Position numbers and translations under genes: made by a program. Source: Limnohabitans_A sp048020265 (GTDB lineage: Bacteria > Pseudomonadota > Gammaproteobacteria > Burkholderiales > Burkholderiaceae_C). Taken from it: DNA of 64,000 nucleotides. Below, in pieces: positions 18,625 through 27,036 of this stretch. The notes below the pieces were generated by a model. That model did no database searches, had not been told where the DNA came from, and saw only the letters and a list, made by a program, of their open reading frames with translations. Location of the stretch: the NCBI RefSeq assembly GCF_048020265.1, contig NZ_CP171843.1, positions 62,001 through 126,000 of the forward strand, given 5' to 3'. How positions within the stretch are numbered: position 1 is the stretch's first letter; every line of letters begins with the position of its first letter.

Positions 18625-19611
18625 TTATTTGAGCCAGCCCCGGCGGCGGAAGTACCACATGGGCACCACGGCGCTGGCAGCCATCAATGCGAGCGCATAG
18701 GGGTAGCCCCATTTTTGCGACAGCTCGGGCATGTACTGGAAGTTCATGCCGTACAAGCTGGCGATCAAGGTGGGCGGCAGCAAGGCCACGCTGGCCACCG
18801 AGAAGATCTTGATGATCTTGTTCTGGTTGATGTTGATGAAACCGACGGTGGCGTCCATCAGGAAGTTGATCTTGTCGAACAAGAACGCGGTGTGCGAGTC
18901 CAGTGAGTCGATGTCGCGCAGGATCTGTCGGGCTTCCTCGAATTGCTCGGCGTTGAGCATTTTGGAGCGCATCATGAAGCTCACGGCGCGGCGGGTGTCC
19001 ATGACGTTGCGGCGGATGCGGCCGTTCAGGTCTTCCTGGCGGGCGATGGCGCCCAGCACTTCACCGGCCATGGCGTCGGTCACGTCGCCCGACAGCACTT
19101 TTTTACCGGCGGTTTCGAGTTGGTCGTAAATGCCTTCGAGCGTGTCGGCCGAGTATTCGGCATCGGCATCGAACAGCTTGAGCAGCACTTCCTTGGCGTC
19201 TTCGATCAGGCCAGGGGCGCGGCGTGCTCGCATGCGCAGCAGGCGAAACACCGGCACGTCTTCGTCGTGGATGGAAAACAGCACACCCTGGCTTTTCAGG
19301 TCGGCGTTGTGCTGGTTCAGGATGAAAGCGCAGCGCACCGTGCGTGGCTCGTCTTCGTCAGCGATCAAAAAGTCGGAGCGGATGTGCAGCTCGCCGTTGT
19401 CTTCTTCGTAGAAGCGGGCCGATTCCTCGATGTCCTCGTCCATCGCGTCTTCCGGGATGGACAGGCCGAAGTACTGTTTGATCCAGCGTTTTTCTTCCAG
19501 CGTGGGCGACTCCAGGTCGACCCAGATGGGTTGGAAGCGGGAGAGTTCTTCCAGCGACTCGATCTCTTCCTGGAAGAGGCGGCCATTGGCGAGGGTGAAG
19601 ATGTTGAGCAT
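18625..19611 (-). CDS. corA: CorA-family magnesium transporter
   Basis: CorA forms a pentameric inner-membrane channel for Mg2+ (also Co2+ and Ni2+). The 328-residue protein has a large acidic cytoplasmic domain at the N terminus, then two membrane helices at the C terminus. The selectivity motif YGMN is at residues 287-290, between the helices, and the positively charged end RRRGWLK follows the second helix. The start ATG 19611 is followed by MLNIFTLANGRLFQEE. The 157-base upstream region contains two strong hairpins (see the structured leader entry). Confidence 0.94.
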   Translation of the reverse strand: MLNIFTLANGRLFQEEIESLEELSRFQPIWVDLESPTLEEKRWIKQYFGLSIPEDAMDEDIEESARFYEEDNGELHIRSDFLIADEDEPRTVRCAFILNQHNADLKSQGVLFSIHDEDVPVFRLLRMRARRAPGLIEDAKEVLLKLFDADAEYSADTLEGIYDQLETAGKKVLSGDVTDAMAGEVLGAIARQEDLNGRIRRNVMDTRRAVSFMMRSKMLNAEQFEEARQILRDIDSLDSHTAFLFDKINFLMDATVGFININQNKIIKIFSVASVALLPPTLIASLYGMNFQYMPELSQKWGYPYALALMAASAVVPMWYFRRRGWLK

Positions 19612-19673
19612 GGCGAATCCGAAAAATGGCCAGGTGCCAAAAGTCCAAAGGGGCGGCGAAGGGGGGTTTCTGC

Positions 19674-19735
19674 AGCTTTCGAACGATGGGCAGGGTGCTC
19701 AGCGCGTTCGAAAGCTACCGACTCGGGGTAGTTTC
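19674..19735 (-). promoter_or_regulatory. structured leader upstream of corA
   Basis: On the minus strand, reading toward corA, a 5-bp CTACC/GGTAG hairpin is followed directly by a perfect 11-bp hairpin (19674-19684 with 19706-19716, 21-base loop). The second hairpin ends 62 bases before the corA ATG. A leader for a Mg2+ channel with such structure could be regulatory. It does not match the M-box as I know it, so the role is unproven. Confidence 0.45.
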
Positions 19736-19768
19736 CACGGCAATGTGTCTCCAGAATGAATCGGCGGA

Positions 19769-21058
19769 TTATCGCACCGGATGTGCCCCTGCGGGGGCCA
19801 GAAAAGCCAGGATGTCGTCGGCGCGGGCCTGCACGTCCGCCTGGCCCAAGGCCATCAGCGCGGCAATGAACTCCGGCTCGAACAACAAATAGCTGGCCAG
19901 GGCCGCGCCACTGCCGCGCAATGCACCCAGACCCTCCAGCACTCGCAGAATTGGCCGGGGCAGGGTGTGGGCGTGCGCTTGCGCCAAGGCGTCGAGCGAG
20001 GCACTGGGCTGCAGCGTCAGCACCTGCACCGGGCGCAGAGGCAGGCTTGCACGTACCGCCTCGGGCAAGCTGTCCAGGGCCTGGTTGATGCGGCTGATCT
20101 GCTCGACATCGGCCTCCAGCGTGTCGTGGAATACGCTGGCCATGGCGTGGCCAGCGATCGTGCCCAGTGAGGGGCGTCCTGCGGCGCGGGCGGGTGCCAT
20201 CAGGCTGGCCCGTTGGGGCTGGCTCACGCCAATCGCCAAGATCCGGTCGGCCCCGAGGTGCACGGCCGAGGACAAGGGTGAGATTTGCCGCATCGAGCCA
20301 TCCCCGAAATACTCCATGCCACCGTCTACCCACAGCGGGGTGGATGGGAAAATGAAGGGGATGGCACTGGACGCCATCAGGTGCTCGATGGTGATGGGTT
20401 GCTGCTCGGCACGGCGGCCTGGACGGCTCCAGGGAATGGGCTGGCCATCCCGGGTCTGGCAAAAAGTCCAGTGCACACCGCTCGAATAGCTCGACGCGGT
20501 GACCGCCAGGGCCTGCAGCACCCCGCTGTGCAAGGCGGTGTCGATCCGCTCCAGGGCGATCGCCTGGTGCAAGGTGTTGACCAGGGCCAGGCTGTCCATG
20601 GCGGCGGCATGGGCGCGGACAGAGCGCAGCAAACCCACCGCGGTGGCCCAGCGGCTGAATTTGTCCAGCGGGGTTTGGGGCAGGCGGTAGACCGCCTCCG
20701 TGCGGATCCGGGTCCAGAAATGGGCCAGATCGTCCAGGCCTGCCAGACCGTCCAGCGCCTTGCTGGCCAGAAAAGTGGCGTTCAAGGCCCCGGCCGAGGT
20801 GCCCGCCAGCACCTGGAATGGAAAAGTGGGGGATGGCCCCGCTGTGCGGTGCAGCAGTTGGCCGATTGCCTGCAGCGCCCCGGCTTGGTAGGCGGTGCGC
20901 GCTCCGCCACCCATCAGCACCAGGCCCATCACGGGGTGCGGATGCGGCGAGAGAGTTTGTGAGGCGGGTGACACGGGCGCTTTGGGCATCAGGGGGTCCA
21001 TGGGCATGTGGGGGCGCAAAGATGCTGTGGGTGTTAGATTCAGACCATTCAACGGCAT
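19769..21058 (-). CDS. patatin-like phospholipase family protein
   Basis: This protein (up to 429 residues) has the patatin catalytic fold with a Ser-Asp dyad. The oxyanion loop LMGGGARTAYQAGALQAI is followed by the nucleophile elbow GTSAG, and the catalytic Asp lies in GDGS of GGMEYFGDGSMRQ. Such enzymes are lipid acyl hydrolases. The start is uncertain: ATG 21058 gives MPLNGLN, but ATG 21007 or 21001 are also possible, and the first 40 residues look unstructured. The frame is open far upstream, which is a shadow of the divergent MFS gene. It is divergent from that transporter. Confidence 0.85.
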   Translation of the reverse strand: MPLNGLNLTPTASLRPHMPMDPLMPKAPVSPASQTLSPHPHPVMGLVLMGGGARTAYQAGALQAIGQLLHRTAGPSPTFPFQVLAGTSAGALNATFLASKALDGLAGLDDLAHFWTRIRTEAVYRLPQTPLDKFSRWATAVGLLRSVRAHAAAMDSLALVNTLHQAIALERIDTALHSGVLQALAVTASSYSSGVHWTFCQTRDGQPIPWSRPGRRAEQQPITIEHLMASSAIPFIFPSTPLWVDGGMEYFGDGSMRQISPLSSAVHLGADRILAIGVSQPQRASLMAPARAAGRPSLGTIAGHAMASVFHDTLEADVEQISRINQALDSLPEAVRASLPLRPVQVLTLQPSASLDALAQAHAHTLPRPILRVLEGLGALRGSGAALASYLLFEPEFIAALMALGQADVQARADDILAFLAPAGAHPVR

Positions 21059-21064
21059 TGTTCC

Positions 21065-22285
21065 ATGACCCCACATTTGACCCCACGGCGTGAGCGCTGG
21101 CTGCTCTTCACGCTGGCTGGCATCCAGTTCACCCACATCCTCGATTTCATGATCATGATGCCGCTGGGGCCGCAGTTCACGGCTTTGTTCGGCATCAGCA
21201 ACGCCCAGTTCGGTCTGCTGGTCTCGGCCTACACCTTGTCGGCGGGCCTGTCCGGCCTGATGGCGGCCACCTACATCGACCGCTTCAGCCGCAAGCGCCT
21301 GCTGCTGGTCATGTACGCCTTGTTTGGCCTGGCCACCCTGGCCTGTGGTCTGGCGCCCGACTATGTCTGGTTGATGGTGGCCCGCGTGGCCGCTGGTTTG
21401 TTTGGCGGGGTATTGTCGGCCTTGTCCCAGACCATCGTGGCCGATGTGATCCCCTTCGAGCGCCGGGGCCGCGCCATGAGTGTGGTGATGACCTCGTTTT
21501 CCGTGTCCACGGTGGCGGGTGTGCCGCTGGGGCTCTTTCTGGCGGCGCACCTGAGCTGGCACGCGCCGTTCTTTGGCATTGCTGCGCTGGTGGGCTTGCT
21601 GTCCTGGGGGGCCTGGCAAACCTTGCCCCGGCTGGACGCACACCTGCACCATCCCGAAAGGGTGAGCGTGTGGCGTGGCATCGGCCAGGTGTTGGTCGAG
21701 GTCAACCACCTCAAGGCCTTTGGGGTGTCGGGCTTGATGATGTTTGCCGGTTTCACGGTCATCCCCTACATCACCATTTACCTGCAGTCCAACGCCGGGA
21801 TGCAGACCGCCGAGGTGCCCTGGATTTACCTGTGCGGTGGGGTGGCCACCTTGCTCAGTGCCCGTTATTTTGGACGCCTGACTGACCGGATGGGCAAGGT
21901 CCGCGTGTTTCAGCGCCTGGCCTTGGCGGTGACCGTGCCCTTGATGGCCACCACGCTCTCGCAAGGCTTGCCTTTGTGGGGCTTGCTGGCCATCTCGACC
22001 TTGTTGTTCACCATGATGAGTGGTCGCATGATCCCGGGTATGGCAATGATTTCATCGGCGGTGGAGCCGCGTTTGCGCGGCACCTTCATGACCCTTAATT
22101 CCGCTGTGCAGTCTGCCTCCATGGGGCTGGCGGCTCTGGTTGCGGGTCTCATCATCGGGCGAGATGCGCAGGGGCAACTTACCGGGTATTGGGTAGCGGG
22201 CTTGCTGGGAGTGGCTGCCAGTTTTCTGAGCGTCTGGCTGGCCGGGCGTTTGCGCCTGCATGGAGCGCCTGCCGTTTCGACTTGA
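21065..22285 (+). CDS. MFS transporter, DHA1-like
   Basis: This 406-residue major facilitator superfamily permease has 12 predicted helices. It begins with LTPRRERWLLFTLAGIQFTHILDFMIMMPLGPQ. A loop motif YIDRFSRKRLLLVMYALFG lies after helix 2, and IPFERRGRAMSVVMTSFSVSTVAGVPLG is typical of the DHA1 drug or sugar-efflux group. The substrate is unknown. It starts a few bases from the divergent patatin-like gene and is followed by the structured region before hpf. Confidence 0.85.
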   Translation: MTPHLTPRRERWLLFTLAGIQFTHILDFMIMMPLGPQFTALFGISNAQFGLLVSAYTLSAGLSGLMAATYIDRFSRKRLLLVMYALFGLATLACGLAPDYVWLMVARVAAGLFGGVLSALSQTIVADVIPFERRGRAMSVVMTSFSVSTVAGVPLGLFLAAHLSWHAPFFGIAALVGLLSWGAWQTLPRLDAHLHHPERVSVWRGIGQVLVEVNHLKAFGVSGLMMFAGFTVIPYITIYLQSNAGMQTAEVPWIYLCGGVATLLSARYFGRLTDRMGKVRVFQRLALAVTVPLMATTLSQGLPLWGLLAISTLLFTMMSGRMIPGMAMISSAVEPRLRGTFMTLNSAVQSASMGLAALVAGLIIGRDAQGQLTGYWVAGLLGVAASFLSVWLAGRLRLHGAPAVST

Positions 22286-22510
22286 AGTTTTTGGGGGCTG
22301 AAAACCCCCTGTTGTTCTTGTGCTCAAGTCGAACCATAGCACTGAAAAAGAGTTTTGAGTGCAATGCCAGCGGACGTTACAGGTTTAGTTGCAGGCGTCT
22401 TGCATTTCGATGGGGTGCGGCGCATAGTGGGGTTGAACCACCCCAACAGGTGGTTTCGGAGCCCCGCTTAGGTGGGGCTTTTCATACCCTGAATCATGGA
22501 GGCGACGACT
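22286..22510 (+). promoter_or_regulatory. structured leader region before hpf
   Basis: The 225 bases hold several hairpins in order. GGGGG/CCCCC pairs at 22293-22309. A 10-bp stem with one mismatch lies at 22339-22362. Two mutually exclusive stems share bases: 22428-22433 with 22440-22445, and 22436-22442 with 22449-22455. An intrinsic-terminator-like hairpin (22460-22467 with 22472-22479 plus four T) ends 28 bases before the hpf ATG. The arrangement resembles an attenuator, or it may just be the MFS terminator plus leader. Confidence 0.45.
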
Positions 22511-22840
22511 ATGAATTTAACCATCAGCGGGCACCATCTGGAAGTGACCCCGGCATTGCGTCAGTACGTCACGGGGAAGCTCGACCGGATCACCCGGCAC
22601 TTTGACCAAGTGGTCGATGTCAAAGTGTTGCTGACCGTCGAAAAGCAGAAGGAAAAAGAAAAACGCCAACGCGCCGAATGCAATATCCACGTCAAGGGCA
22701 ACGACTTGTTTGCAGAAAGCGCTCACGAAGATTTGTACGCCGCTGTGGATGAACTGGTGGACAAGCTGGACCGTCAGGTGGTCAAGCACAAAGATCGCAT
22801 CACGGACCATCACCACAGCGCCCCCAAGCGCATGATGTGA
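22511..22840 (+). CDS. hpf: ribosome hibernation promoting factor (short HPF)
   Basis: Short HPF binds the 30S decoding centre and helps form inactive 100S ribosome dimers in stationary phase. The 109-residue protein starts MNLTISGHHLEVTPALRQYV and has the conserved KGNDLFAESAHEDLYAAVDELVDKLDRQ. The ATG 22511 has GGAGG 8 bases upstream, so it is favoured over an in-frame ATG 15 bases earlier. It heads the hpf-ptsN-hprK cluster. In most Proteobacteria rpoN lies just upstream; here an MFS gene occupies that place. A terminator follows before ptsN. Confidence 0.95.
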   Translation: MNLTISGHHLEVTPALRQYVTGKLDRITRHFDQVVDVKVLLTVEKQKEKEKRQRAECNIHVKGNDLFAESAHEDLYAAVDELVDKLDRQVVKHKDRITDHHHSAPKRMM

Positions 22841-22865
22841 TCGGCTTGAATGTTGTGTTCAAAAC

Positions 22866-22891
22866 AGGGCCACAAGTTTGTGGCCCTTTTT
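22866..22891 (+). terminator. intrinsic terminator between hpf and ptsN
   Basis: A perfect 8-bp stem (22867-22874 with 22879-22886, plus an A-T pair) with an AGTT loop is followed by five T residues. It separates hpf from ptsN, so ptsN probably has its own promoter, perhaps the CATAAT at 22981. Confidence 0.88.
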
Positions 22892-22998
22892 AATGCAGGC
22901 CTCGTGGCGCTTTGGGGTCGGAAATGCCGCCCCTGTGGCCCGGCTTGCAGGTGCCCTGACCGGCGCGCCCGCGCAAGGTGCATAATCCGGCCTCGACC

Positions 22999-23466
22999 AT
23001 GAATCGCCTCTCATCCATATTGCCCGTTGCCCAGGTTCTTGTTGGGGTGGAAGCCACCAGCAAGAAGCGCGCATTCGAAGAAGCCGGACTTCTCTTTGAG
23101 AACCTGCATGGCTTGTCCCGTGCCCTGGTGACCGACAGCCTATTTGCCCGTGAACGGTTGGGCTCCACCGGCCTGGGTCATGGTGTGGCCATTCCGCACG
23201 GCCGCATCAAAGGCCTGAAAGCGCCCATGGCCGCCGTGTTCCAGCTGGCGCAGCCGATTGGCTTTGACGCCCCTGACGAACAGCCGGTCAACCTGTTGAT
23301 CTTTTTGCTGGTGCCCGAAGCCGCCACCCAAAAGCATCTGGAAATCCTGTCCGAAATTGCAGAATTGCTCAGCGACACCGCTTTGCGTGAAAACATCAAG
23401 AGCAGCACCGTCCAGCAGGAACTGCACCAGCTGATCGCCCAGTGGCAGTCTGCCCAGACGGTCTGA
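22999..23466 (+). CDS. ptsN: PTS IIA-like nitrogen-regulatory protein PtsN
   Basis: PtsN (EIIA-Ntr) is the last phospho-acceptor of the nitrogen phosphotransferase chain and regulates potassium transport and stress functions by binding partners. The 155-residue protein has the phosphorylation-site motif GHGVAIPHGRI with the active His67. It begins MNRLSSILPVAQVLVGVEATSK. A CATAAT box lies 12 bases before ATG 22999. hprK follows after 25 bases. No HPr or enzyme I gene is in the window. Confidence 0.94.
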   Translation: MNRLSSILPVAQVLVGVEATSKKRAFEEAGLLFENLHGLSRALVTDSLFARERLGSTGLGHGVAIPHGRIKGLKAPMAAVFQLAQPIGFDAPDEQPVNLLIFLLVPEAATQKHLEILSEIAELLSDTALRENIKSSTVQQELHQLIAQWQSAQTV

Positions 23467-23491
23467 TCCTCCCTTTTTCGAGGTTTTTGCG

Positions 23492-24433
23492 ATGAAGCCC
23501 AGCGTCATCAGTGCCGATGTCCTGTTCGAGGACCATCGCGGCAAGCTCAAATGGCAATGGGTGGCCGGTCTGGGCGCGTCGGAGCGACGCTTTGACGAAG
23601 TCGCCGTGCGCGAAGCCCGCTCGGGCGCCGACCTGGTCGGTTACCTGAACTACATCCACCCCTACCGCGTGCAGATTCTGGGGCCCCGCGAGGTGGCCTA
23701 CCTGACCAATTCCACGCCCGAGGATTGCGCTCGCCGGATCGCCCGCATCGTCACGCTGGAGCCGCCGGTGCTGGTTTTGGCCGATGGCCAGACGGCTCCC
23801 GAAGCCCTGCTGTCCATGTGCGAGCGGGCTCAGATCCCGATGTTCTCGACCGAGCACTCGTCGGCCTTTGTCATCGATGTGCTGCGGGCCTACCTGTCCA
23901 AGCATTTTGCCGATCGCACCACCATGCACGGCGTGTTCATGGACATTTTGGGCATGGGCGTGTTGATCACCGGTGAGTCCGGTTTGGGCAAAAGCGAGCT
24001 GGGGCTGGAGCTGATTTCGCGCGGCAACGGTCTGGTGGCCGACGACGCCGTGGACCTGTACCGCATCAACCAGACCACCATCGAGGCGCGCTGCCCCGAC
24101 CTGCTGCAAAACTTGCTGGAGGTACGCGGCATTGGTCTGCTCGACATCCGTGCCATCTTTGGCGAGACCGCGGTGCGCCGCAAGATGCGCCTCAAACTCA
24201 TTGTTCACCTGGTGCGCCGCGAAACGCTGGAGCGGGATTACGAACGCCTGCCTTCCGAGCCGCTGGTGCAGGATGTGCTGGGCATTCCGGTGCGCAAAGT
24301 GGTCATCCAGGTGGTGGCGGGGCGCAACATCGCGGTGTTGGTCGAGGCCGCTGTGCGCAACACCATCTTGCAGATGCGCGGCATCGACACCTACCAGGAA
24401 TTCATCGAGCGCCAGCGCCGGGCGATGGATTGA
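23492..24433 (+). CDS. hprK: HPr kinase/phosphorylase
   Basis: HprK phosphorylates HPr on a serine and can reverse the reaction, linking the nitrogen PTS to metabolic state. The 313-residue protein has the P-loop GESGLGKS at 161-168, the catalytic histidine in TTMHGVF at 146, and the capping signature VRGIGLLDIRAIFGETAVR. The N-terminal half (about 1-130) is the usual HprK N domain. It forms a cluster with ptsN and is convergent with fur across 15 bases. Confidence 0.95.
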   Translation: MKPSVISADVLFEDHRGKLKWQWVAGLGASERRFDEVAVREARSGADLVGYLNYIHPYRVQILGPREVAYLTNSTPEDCARRIARIVTLEPPVLVLADGQTAPEALLSMCERAQIPMFSTEHSSAFVIDVLRAYLSKHFADRTTMHGVFMDILGMGVLITGESGLGKSELGLELISRGNGLVADDAVDLYRINQTTIEARCPDLLQNLLEVRGIGLLDIRAIFGETAVRRKMRLKLIVHLVRRETLERDYERLPSEPLVQDVLGIPVRKVVIQVVAGRNIAVLVEAAVRNTILQMRGIDTYQEFIERQRRAMD

Positions 24434-24448
24434 GGACGCCCGGCCTGC

Positions 24449-24877
24449 TCAACCCTGGCGGTGCGGGCAAGGCTTTTGGGTGCAGTGGGCGTACAGGCTC
24501 AGGGCGTGGTCGGCGATCACAAAACCTTTGGCTTCGGCCACCGCTTGTTGCCTGGACTCGATTTCCGGGTCATAAAACTCCTCCACCCGACCGCAGTCCA
24601 GACACACCATATGGTCGTGGTGCTGACCTTCGTTGAGTTCGTAAACGGCTTTGCCGCTCTCAAAGTGGTTGCGGCTCAGGATGCCCGCTTGCTCAAACTG
24701 CATCAGCACCCGGTACACCGTGGCCAGACCGATGTCGGTGTTCTCGCTCAACAGGAGGCGAAACACGTCCTCGGCCGTCATGTGCCGTTGCTGCCCGCGC
24801 TGAAAGACCTCCAGGATCTTCAGGCGTGGCAGCGTGGCCTTCAGACCATTGTTTTTCAGTTCGTCGATTTGGGTCAT
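24449..24877 (-). CDS. fur: ferric uptake regulator Fur
   Basis: Fur represses iron-uptake genes when loaded with Fe2+. The 142-residue protein begins MTQIDELKNNGLKATLPRLKILE and has the winged-helix DNA-binding domain, then the metal-binding HHDHMVCLDCGRVEE with Cys92 and Cys95. A second C-terminal Cys pair (HCTQKPCPHRQG) is visible. I prefer ATG 24877 over the in-frame ATG 24901, because family members open with MT-IDELK. It is divergent from bamE, a conserved Burkholderiales arrangement. Confidence 0.95.
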   Translation of the reverse strand: MTQIDELKNNGLKATLPRLKILEVFQRGQQRHMTAEDVFRLLLSENTDIGLATVYRVLMQFEQAGILSRNHFESGKAVYELNEGQHHDHMVCLDCGRVEEFYDPEIESRQQAVAEAKGFVIADHALSLYAHCTQKPCPHRQG

Positions 24878-24962
24878 GTGAAGGGGTGTCGGGATAGGCA
24901 AAGCCGGTGTGGGCGCGTAGCTGCCGCTACAATGACCCGATCATATCGGCCAGCCCTCAACC

Positions 24963-25502
24963 ATGACAGCATCCCTGACTTTTTCCGTGACAGGCACACG
25001 CCTGGCCATGCTTTTCATGTGCGCCAGTTTGGCCGGTTGCGCCAACATGGCCAGCTTCACCAGCGACACCTTCAAACCCTATGTCCCCGAGGTGGTGCAG
25101 GGCAACTTTGTCTCCAAAGAGCAGCGCCAGGCAATCACCACGGGCATGCCACGGGCGCAGGTCCGCGACATTTTGGGCACACCCCTCGTCACCAGCCTGT
25201 TCCATGCCGACCGCTGGGATTACGCCTTCAGCATCCGCCGCCAGGGTGTGCCACCCCAAAGTTTCCAGCTCACCGTCTACTTCAAAGACGATGTGGTCTC
25301 GTCGGTGGAAGGCGGTGACCTGCCCAGCGAGTCCGAATTTGTCGAGCGCCTGGTGGTCCAGCGCAAAGCCGCCAGCGTGCCCAACTTGCAGGCCAGCGAA
25401 GAAGACCTGAAAAAGTTCCCCGCACCGAAGGCGGCTGACGATGCGCCGCGCACTGCGCCGCTGCCTGCGACTTACCCTCCTCTGGAGCCCACAGCCCGTT
25501 GA
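24963..25502 (+). CDS. bamE: outer membrane assembly lipoprotein BamE
   Basis: BamE is a lipoprotein of the BAM complex that folds outer membrane proteins. The 179-residue protein has a lipoprotein signal peptide with the lipobox LAGC and Cys26 as the lipidated residue. The SmpA/OmlA fold follows, recognised by GNFVSKEQRQAITTGMPRAQ and the WDYAFSI segment. The C terminus (about 150-179) is Pro- and Ala-rich and probably disordered. A TACAAT box is at 24928-24933. dapB begins 56 bases after its stop. Confidence 0.93.
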   Translation: MTASLTFSVTGTRLAMLFMCASLAGCANMASFTSDTFKPYVPEVVQGNFVSKEQRQAITTGMPRAQVRDILGTPLVTSLFHADRWDYAFSIRRQGVPPQSFQLTVYFKDDVVSSVEGGDLPSESEFVERLVVQRKAASVPNLQASEEDLKKFPAPKAADDAPRTAPLPATYPPLEPTAR

Positions 25503-25558
25503 TGGGCCCTTGTTCGGGCAGCACGCCCGATGCGCGTACCTTTCATTCCATCCATCAC

Positions 25559-26374
25559 ATGACCCCATCGACCCCCTTGCCCATCACCGTTGCCGGCGCG
25601 TCTGGCCGCATGGGCCACATGCTCATCGAAGCCATCCTGGCCTCCGGCGATTGCCGTCTGGCAGGCGCGCTCGACATGGCCGTCAGTCCTGCCTTGGGCC
25701 AAGATGCCGCCGCGGCGCTGGGCCAGTCCAGTGGCGTGCGCGTCACCTCCGACCTGCGGGCGGGCCTGAAGGATGCCGCTTGCCTGATTGACTTCACCCG
25801 CCCCGAGGGCACGCTGGCCCATTTGCAGGTGTGCCGTGAACTGGGCGTCAAGGCCGTGATCGGCACCACCGGCTTCACCGACGCGCAAAAAGCCGAAATC
25901 GCTGAAATCGCCAAAGACATTGCCATCGTGATGGCCCCCAACATGAGCGTGGGCGTCAATGTCACGCTCAAGTTGCTGCAAATGGCCGCGCAAGCCATGT
26001 CCACGGGCTACGACATCGAAATCATCGAAGCCCACCACCGCCACAAGGTGGACGCGCCCTCGGGCACGGCCCTCAAGATGGGTGAAGTCATTGCCGAGGC
26101 CATTGGCCGCGATCTGAAAGACTGCGCCGTCTACGAGCGCTATGGCCACACGGGCGAGCGCGACCCCTCCACCATCGGTTTTTCCACCATCCGGGGTGGC
26201 GACATCGTGGGCGACCACACGGTGCTGTTTGCCGGTATTGGCGAGCGCATCGAAGTCACGCACAAATCCTCCAGCCGATCCACTTACGCCCAAGGCAGCC
26301 TGCGTGCCGTGCGTTATCTGGCGACCCAGCAGCGCGGCCTGTTTGACATGTTTGACGTGTTGAATTTGCGCTGA
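25559..26374 (+). CDS. dapB: 4-hydroxy-tetrahydrodipicolinate reductase
   Basis: DapB reduces hydroxy-tetrahydrodipicolinate with NAD(P)H in the lysine and diaminopimelate pathway. The 271-residue protein has the cofactor motif AGASGRMG near residues 12-19. The catalytic signature EAHHRHKVDAPSGTA (157-171) contains His159/His160 and Lys163. The order fur-bamE-dapB is typical of Betaproteobacteria. ATG 25559 matches the family start; the frame is open further upstream inside the bamE end. Confidence 0.96.
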   Translation: MTPSTPLPITVAGASGRMGHMLIEAILASGDCRLAGALDMAVSPALGQDAAAALGQSSGVRVTSDLRAGLKDAACLIDFTRPEGTLAHLQVCRELGVKAVIGTTGFTDAQKAEIAEIAKDIAIVMAPNMSVGVNVTLKLLQMAAQAMSTGYDIEIIEAHHRHKVDAPSGTALKMGEVIAEAIGRDLKDCAVYERYGHTGERDPSTIGFSTIRGGDIVGDHTVLFAGIGERIEVTHKSSSRSTYAQGSLRAVRYLATQQRGLFDMFDVLNLR

Positions 26375-26388
26375 CCAGCCTGGCACCC

Positions 26389-27033
26389 ATGAGCCTCCAC
26401 GACTTTCTGTTGCACAGCGATGGGGTCAGCCGTGTGCTGGCGCTGGTTTTGCTGGCGCTTTCGGTGGGCAGTTGGGTGGTCATGGTCTGGAAGTGGCGCT
26501 TGCTCGCGCGCGTGGGCCTGGATGTGCGCCGCAGCGTGGCCGCGTTCTGGCAGGCCCCGGGCCTGGACCAGGCCCAGCAGCGCGTGGCCCAGTTTGACCG
26601 CGACGCCTGCATCACCCCCCTGCTGGAAGCCACCTTGCTCCCGGTGGGCGGCACCCTGGCTTCAGCAGGTGCCCGCCGCCAACAACTGACCCGTGCCTTG
26701 CGCGATGCCTTGCAGGGCGTGGTGCGCCGTTTGCAATGGGGCCAGGTCTGGTTGGCCACAGCGGGCTCCATTTCGCCATTTGTGGGTCTTTTGGGCACCG
26801 TTTGGGGCATCTTCAATGCCTTGACCGGCATGGCCGAAGCCGGACAGCTCACCATCGACAAGGTGGCCGGACCCGTGGGCGAAGCCCTGATCATGACCGC
26901 TGCCGGGCTGGCCGTGGCCATTCCGGCGGTGTTGGGCTACAACCTGTTGGGCCGAAAAGTGAACCAGATCGAGGCCGAACTCGAAGGCTTTGCCCACGAT
27001 TTGCGTGGCTTGCTGGCCGACCCGCAGGACTGA
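26389..27033 (+). CDS. exbB: MotA/TolQ/ExbB proton channel family protein
   Basis: ExbB/TolQ-type proteins form the pentameric proton-driven motor that energises TonB or TolA. The 214-residue protein has three membrane helices: VLALVLLALSVGSWVVMVWKW near residue 15, then two after residue 115 (including GLLGTVWGIFNALTGMAEAG and LIMTAAGLAVAIPAVLGYN). The family motif TAxGLxVAIP is present. ExbD follows 3 bases after its stop codon, so the pair is one unit. No tonB or tolA is beside it, so whether it is Exb or Tol type is uncertain. Confidence 0.9.
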   Translation: MSLHDFLLHSDGVSRVLALVLLALSVGSWVVMVWKWRLLARVGLDVRRSVAAFWQAPGLDQAQQRVAQFDRDACITPLLEATLLPVGGTLASAGARRQQLTRALRDALQGVVRRLQWGQVWLATAGSISPFVGLLGTVWGIFNALTGMAEAGQLTIDKVAGPVGEALIMTAAGLAVAIPAVLGYNLLGRKVNQIEAELEGFAHDLRGLLADPQD

Positions 27034-27036
27034 GCC

